Notes under the pieces: generated by a model | What the model was told of the DNA's origin: nothing | Database searches by the model: none | The model's input: the letters and a program-made list of their open reading frames with translations, nothing else | Part shown: positions 60,880-64,000 of the stretch, piece by piece | Numbering within the stretch: the stretch's first letter is position 1 | How the letters are laid out: each line of letters starts with the position of its first letter | Program-made: the position numbers and the translations under genes | Source of the DNA: Modestobacter sp. Leaf380 | Lineage (GTDB): Bacteria > Actinomycetota > Actinomycetes > Mycobacteriales > Geodermatophilaceae | Assembly (NCBI RefSeq): GCF_001424485.1 | Contig: NZ_LMQC01000020.1 | Location: 62,001 to 126,000, forward strand | Length of the DNA stretch: 64,000 bases | Direction: 5' to 3'

Positions 60880-61689
60880 ATGGGGAACCCGGAGAGCGCT
60901 GCGGACGCACCGATCGGGGTGTTCGACTCCGGGGTGGGTGGTCTCACCGTCGTGCGGGCCGTGCTGGACCAGCTGCCGCACGAGTCCGTCCGCTACGTCG
61001 GGGACACCCGCAACGGCCCCTACGGTCCGCTGCCGATCGCCGAGGTCCGCGCGCACTCCCTGGCCGTCATGGACGACCTGGTCGAGGCCGGGGTCAAGAT
61101 GCTGGTGGTGGCGTGCAACTCGGCCAGCGCCGCGTGCCTTCGCGACGCCCGCGAGCGGTACGACGTCCCGGTCGTGGAGGTCGTGCTGCCGGCCGTGCGG
61201 CGGGCCACCGCCGCCACCCGCAGCGGGCGGGTCGGGGTCATCGGCACCACCGCGACCATCACCTCCGGCGCCTACCCCGACGCCTTCGCCGCCGCCCCGC
61301 AGGTCACCGTCACCAGCGCCGCCTGCCCCAGCTTCGTGGACTTCGTCGAGCGCGGGGTGACCAGCGGGCGCCAGCTGCTGGGGCTGGCCCAGTCCTACCT
61401 GGACCCGCTGCTGGCCGCCGACGTCGACACGGTCGTGCTGGGCTGCACGCACTACCCGCTGCTCACCGGGGTCCTCTCCCTCGTCCTGGGCGACGGCGTG
61501 ACCCTGGTGTCCAGCGCGGAGGAGACCGCCAAGGACGTCTACCGGGTGCTCACCACCGCCGACCTGCTGCGCCCGGAGTCCGCCGGGCCCCCGCGGCACG
61601 CCTTCCTGGCCACCGGTGACCCCGAGCCCTTCGCCCGCCTCGGCCGGCGGTTCCTGGGCCCGGAGATCGACCAGGTGCAGGCAGCGTGA
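60880..61689 (+). CDS. murI: Glutamate racemase
   Basis: A 269-residue racemase making D-glutamate for peptidoglycan. The N-terminal [19 protein letters not shown] (about 13), the first catalytic Cys in [12 protein letters not shown] (about 78) and the second in [11 protein letters not shown] (about 189) are all present, as are [13 protein letters not shown] and RPAVRRAT-type blocks. ATG 60880; TAGCCT is 10 nt upstream. It overlaps the Rv1339-like gene by 4 bp. D-Glu could also be a substrate of the DUF1445 protein at 8.3 kb, but that is speculative. Confidence 0.96.
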   Translation: MGNPESAADAPIGVFDSGVGGLTVVRAVLDQLPHESVRYVGDTRNGPYGPLPIAEVRAHSLAVMDDLVEAGVKMLVVACNSASAACLRDARERYDVPVVEVVLPAVRRATAATRSGRVGVIGTTATITSGAYPDAFAAAPQVTVTSAACPSFVDFVERGVTSGRQLLGLAQSYLDPLLAADVDTVVLGCTHYPLLTGVLSLVLGDGVTLVSSAEETAKDVYRVLTTADLLRPESAGPPRHAFLATGDPEPFARLGRRFLGPEIDQVQAA

Positions 61690-62426
61690 GGCTCACCGTC
61701 GTCGGCTGCTCGGGCTCGGCACCCGGCCCGGACTCCCCGGCCTCCTGCTACCTCGTCGAGCACGAGGGCTACCGGCTGCTGTTGGACCTGGGCAATGGGG
61801 CCTTCGGGGCGCTGCAGCGGGTGGTCGACCCGGACGCGGTCGACGCCGTGTTCCTCTCCCACCTGCACGCCGACCACTGCCTGGACGTCGCGCCCTTCGT
61901 CGTCTGGAAGCGGTACTCGGGGCGCTCCACCCGCGACCGGGTGCCGCTGTACGCCCCCGTGGGCGCGGACCGTCGGCTGCGGCTGGCCTACGACGCCGCC
62001 GACGGCCCGGTCGACGACGTGTTCGACGTGTTCGCCATCGGGCCGGGGGAGTGGCAGCTGGGGCCCTTCCAGGTCTCCACCGCGCGCACCGCCCACCCGG
62101 TGGAGTGCCACGCCGTGCGGCTCACCGCCGGCGGGCGGTCGCTGGTCTACACCGGCGACACCGGCGTCAGCCCGGCCGTGGTCGCGCTGGCCCGGGGGGC
62201 CGACGTCCTGCTGGCCGAGGCGGCGCACCCCGACGTGCCCGGGCTGCCCCCGGACCTGCACCTGACCGGCCGCGAGGCCGGCGAGCACGCCCGGGACGCC
62301 GGGGTGGGCCGGTTGCTGCTGACCCACGTGCCGCCGTGGGTGGACCGGTCCGCCCAGCTGGCAGCAGCGTCCGAGGTGTTCGGCGAGACCGAACTCGTCG
62401 TCCCGCTCGGGGTCTACGAGGTCTGA
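61686..62426 (+). CDS. MBL-fold hydrolase, Rv1339-like (phosphodiesterase family)
   Basis: A 246-residue metallo-beta-lactamase-fold enzyme. Zinc ligands are in [10 protein letters not shown] (HxHxDH, about 58), [15 protein letters not shown] (about 138), VYTGDTG (about 157) and LTHVPPW (about 218). It fits the mycobacterial Rv1339 group, which has been linked to cyclic-nucleotide breakdown, and it follows murI as Rv1339 does. GTG start in a GTGA overlap with murI. tRNase Z-like activity is the alternative; the HxHxDH motif does not tell them apart. Confidence 0.9.
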   Translation: MRLTVVGCSGSAPGPDSPASCYLVEHEGYRLLLDLGNGAFGALQRVVDPDAVDAVFLSHLHADHCLDVAPFVVWKRYSGRSTRDRVPLYAPVGADRRLRLAYDAADGPVDDVFDVFAIGPGEWQLGPFQVSTARTAHPVECHAVRLTAGGRSLVYTGDTGVSPAVVALARGADVLLAEAAHPDVPGLPPDLHLTGREAGEHARDAGVGRLLLTHVPPWVDRSAQLAAASEVFGETELVVPLGVYEV

Positions 62427-62435
62427 GGAGGCCCG

Positions 62436-63404
62436 GTGGCAGCAGCAGCAGCGAAGGAGGAACGGGACGGCGTCTCGTTCTCCAGCCTGGACGACGAACT
62501 GGGTGACGGGCTCGGGGTGACCAAGCGGGCGCTGCTGGAGCACTACGACGCCTTCGCCGACCGGCTGGTGCCGCTGCTGGCCGGGCGCCCGCTGACCGCG
62601 GTGCGGATCCGCCCGGGAGCCGCGGCCTTCGTGCAGCGCGACGTGCCCAAGGGTGCCCCGGACTGGGTGCGGACCGCGGCCACCTGGTCCGACCGGGCCA
62701 AGCGCGAGGTGCACCAGGTGCTGGTCGAGGACCGGCGCACGCTGCTGTGGCTGGCCAACCAGCGGGCCGTCGAACTGCACGTCCCCTTCTCCACCTGGTC
62801 GACCGCCGAGGGGTTCGGTGAGCCCACCGGCCTGGTGCTGGACCTCGACCCGCCCGACGACGGGCCCTTCAGCGCCGTCGTCGCCACCGCCCGGCTGGCG
62901 CGGCAGGCGCTGGCCGACGCCGGACTGACCGCGGCCGTCAAGACCACCGGCTCGCGCGGGCTGCACCTCGTCGTCCCGGTGCACGGGTCCTCGCACGAGG
63001 ACGTCGCCGCGGCCACCCGCGCACTGGCCGCCCGCACCGCTGCCCTGGACCCCGGGGTGGCCACCACGGCCTACGTCGTCGCCGAGCGCGGTGGCCGGGT
63101 GTTCGTGGACTCGACCCGTTCGGGCCGCGGCACCATCGCCGTCGCCTACTCCCCGCGCGCCCGCCCCGGCCTGCCGGTGTCCGCGCCGGTCTCCTGGGAG
63201 GACCTGGACGCCGCCGACCCGCGCGGCACCACCGTCACCGACGCGGCCGCCCGGATCGCCGGCGACCCGTGGGCCGACGCACTGCCCGCACCCCAGCTGC
63301 TGGATGCCGACGTCGTCGCCGAGGGCCACACCATCCCGGTCGCCCGGGTCGCCGCCATGCACGAGGGCAAGCGCCGCAAGGCCGCCGCCCGCGCCGCCGA
63401 GTGA
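62436..63404 (+). CDS. LigD-type polymerase domain protein, second paralogue
   Basis: A 322-residue stand-alone LigD polymerase-like domain. It has LTKRALLEHYDAFADRLVPLL-like start (GVTKRALLEHYDAF, about 27), metal-binding Asp in LVLDLDPPDDGPF (about 134), KTTGSRGLHLVVPV (about 168) and FVDSTRSGRGTIAVAYSPR (about 225). Compared with the copy at 7317, the third-Asp motif and the RNA/DNA-contact loops differ (FVDSTRS for FVDYNQN). No ligase or nuclease domain. GTG with GAGGAGG upstream, 9 bp after the Rv1339-like stop. Confidence 0.88.
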   Translation: MAAAAAKEERDGVSFSSLDDELGDGLGVTKRALLEHYDAFADRLVPLLAGRPLTAVRIRPGAAAFVQRDVPKGAPDWVRTAATWSDRAKREVHQVLVEDRRTLLWLANQRAVELHVPFSTWSTAEGFGEPTGLVLDLDPPDDGPFSAVVATARLARQALADAGLTAAVKTTGSRGLHLVVPVHGSSHEDVAAATRALAARTAALDPGVATTAYVVAERGGRVFVDSTRSGRGTIAVAYSPRARPGLPVSAPVSWEDLDAADPRGTTVTDAAARIAGDPWADALPAPQLLDADVVAEGHTIPVARVAAMHEGKRRKAAARAAE

Positions 63405-63409
63405 CGGCT

Positions 63410-63441
63410 GAGGGGGCGCGCCCACGTGCGGCGCGCCCCTC
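63410..63441. terminator. Terminator hairpin, bidirectional
   Basis: GAGGGG(G)CGCGCC / GGCGCGCCCCTC, 12 bp with one bulged G and a 7-nt loop. It lies between the convergent polymerase-domain and 6-phosphogluconate dehydrogenase genes. Confidence 0.7.
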
Positions 63442-63460
63442 GGCTGTCACTCGGTGCGGG

Positions 63461-64000
63461 TCAGGCCTCGACCTCGCGGCGGTCCTCGGACCACATCGTG
63501 TGGAAGGAGCCGTCGGCGTCGACGCGCTTGTAGGTGTGCGAGCCGAACCGGTCGCGCAGGCCCTGGATGAGGGCGGCGGGGGAGCGCTCCGCGCGCAGCC
63601 CGTCGTAGTAGGCCAGCGCGCTGGCGAACCCGGGGGCGGGCACGCCGTGCCGGGCGGCGCCGGCGACCACCTGGCGCCAGCCCTCCTGGGCGTCGGCGAC
63701 GGCGTCCCGGAAGTACTCGTTGGTCAGCAACGTGGTCAGGTCGGGCTCGTCGCTGAAGACCTGGCGGACCCGGTCCAGGAACGCGGCCCGGATGATGCAG
63801 CCGTCCCGCCAGATCGCGGCGAGGGCGCCACGGTCGACGTCCCAGCCGTGCTCCTCTGCGCCCCTCGCGATCTGGTCGAAGCCCTGGGAGTAGGCGACCA
63901 CCTTGGCCGCGTAGAGCGCCTGGCGGACGCTCTCGGTGAACGCCTCCCGGTCGGCGACCTGGTCGTCCCAGTCGCGGCCGGGGCCCGGGAGCACCTCCTG
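63461..64000 (-). CDS. gnd: 6-phosphogluconate dehydrogenase, decarboxylating (C-terminal part)
   Basis: The last 179 codons of a gene that continues past the right edge; the frame is open to base 64000 (codons for Gln-Glu-Val-Leu precede the first Met). The visible part is the helical C-terminal domain with REAFTESVRQALYAAKVVAYSQGF, RDGCIIRAAFL and the end block HTYKRVDADGSFHTMWSEDR, typical of NADP-dependent GndA. It would convert 6-phosphogluconate to ribulose 5-phosphate. The start, NADP domain and promoter are outside the window. Confidence 0.93.
   Translation of the reverse strand, partial: QEVLPGPGRDWDDQVADREAFTESVRQALYAAKVVAYSQGFDQIARGAEEHGWDVDRGALAAIWRDGCIIRAAFLDRVRQVFSDEPDLTTLLTNEYFRDAVADAQEGWRQVVAGAARHGVPAPGFASALAYYDGLRAERSPAALIQGLRDRFGSHTYKRVDADGSFHTMWSEDRREVEA

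Overview
The window is a gene-dense, very GC-rich stretch of an actinobacterial chromosome. GTG starts are common, ATGA/GTGA overlaps are frequent, and several genes look leaderless, with a TANNNT -10 box 6-7 nt before the start codon. Two blocks match mycobacterial gene order: ctaD next to serB, and pncB / clpS / DUF2017 / mec / cysO / cysM / murI / Rv1339-like. Overall content resembles Geodermatophilaceae (Blastococcus, Modestobacter, Geodermatophilus); that family-level placement is inference. I see no rRNA, tRNA, CRISPR array, insertion sequence, phage gene or origin.

Layout. 0-9 kb: housekeeping and poorly known genes (crotonase, zinc peptidase, SIMPL protein, HerA-like ATPase with an MT0933-like partner, DUF4287, DUF4184, a deazaflavin-dependent oxidoreductase, an SDR and a LigD-type polymerase domain). 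8.3-13.5 kb: a complete 5-oxoproline module (DUF1445/D-glutamate cyclase family, GntR regulator, NRAMP-like transporter without the metal-binding motifs, pxpA-pxpB-pxpC). 13.6-17.4 kb: membrane protein, FUSC protein, aldo/keto reductase, SDR. 17.6-23.1 kb: an unusual five-gene operon joining an MTHFR-like protein and a CodA-like deaminase to a NitT/TauT-type ABC importer. 23.3-28.4 kb: FAD oxidoreductase, an amidohydrolase with altered metal ligands, creatininase-family protein, SDR, methyltransferase. 28.4-29.7 kb: dimethylsulfone monooxygenase SfnG behind a cysteine-containing leader peptide. 29.7-36 kb: micro-ORFs, ABC-F ATPase, PLP protein, sugar-lactone oxidase, TetR, and an MFS gene with a frameshift.

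36-41.3 kb: a shikimate/quinate catabolic locus (QuiC-type dehydroshikimate dehydratase, AroE-type dehydrogenase, divergent TetR, MHS permease). The two promoter regions share an 18-bp motif, so the TetR protein probably controls both. 41.3-53.7 kb: transporters, Zn alcohol dehydrogenase, M23 peptidase, cation diffusion facilitator, CtaG, metallophosphoesterase, RlmA-like methyltransferase, YeaQ-type protein and CtaD. 53.8-63.4 kb: SerB, NAD salvage (pncA, pncB), clpS, the Mec-CysO-CysM sulfur-carrier route to cysteine behind a structured leader, a HAD hydrolase, MurI, a beta-lactamase-fold hydrolase and a second LigD-type polymerase domain. The right edge cuts a 6-phosphogluconate dehydrogenase gene.

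A recurring oddity is in-frame 15-bp or 24-bp tandem repeats in low-complexity parts of four unrelated proteins. The items most worth following up are the leader peptide before sfnG, the shared 18-bp operator at the shikimate locus, the NRAMP-like protein without metal motifs in the pxp cluster, the MTHFR/CodA/ABC operon, and the structured cysO leader.
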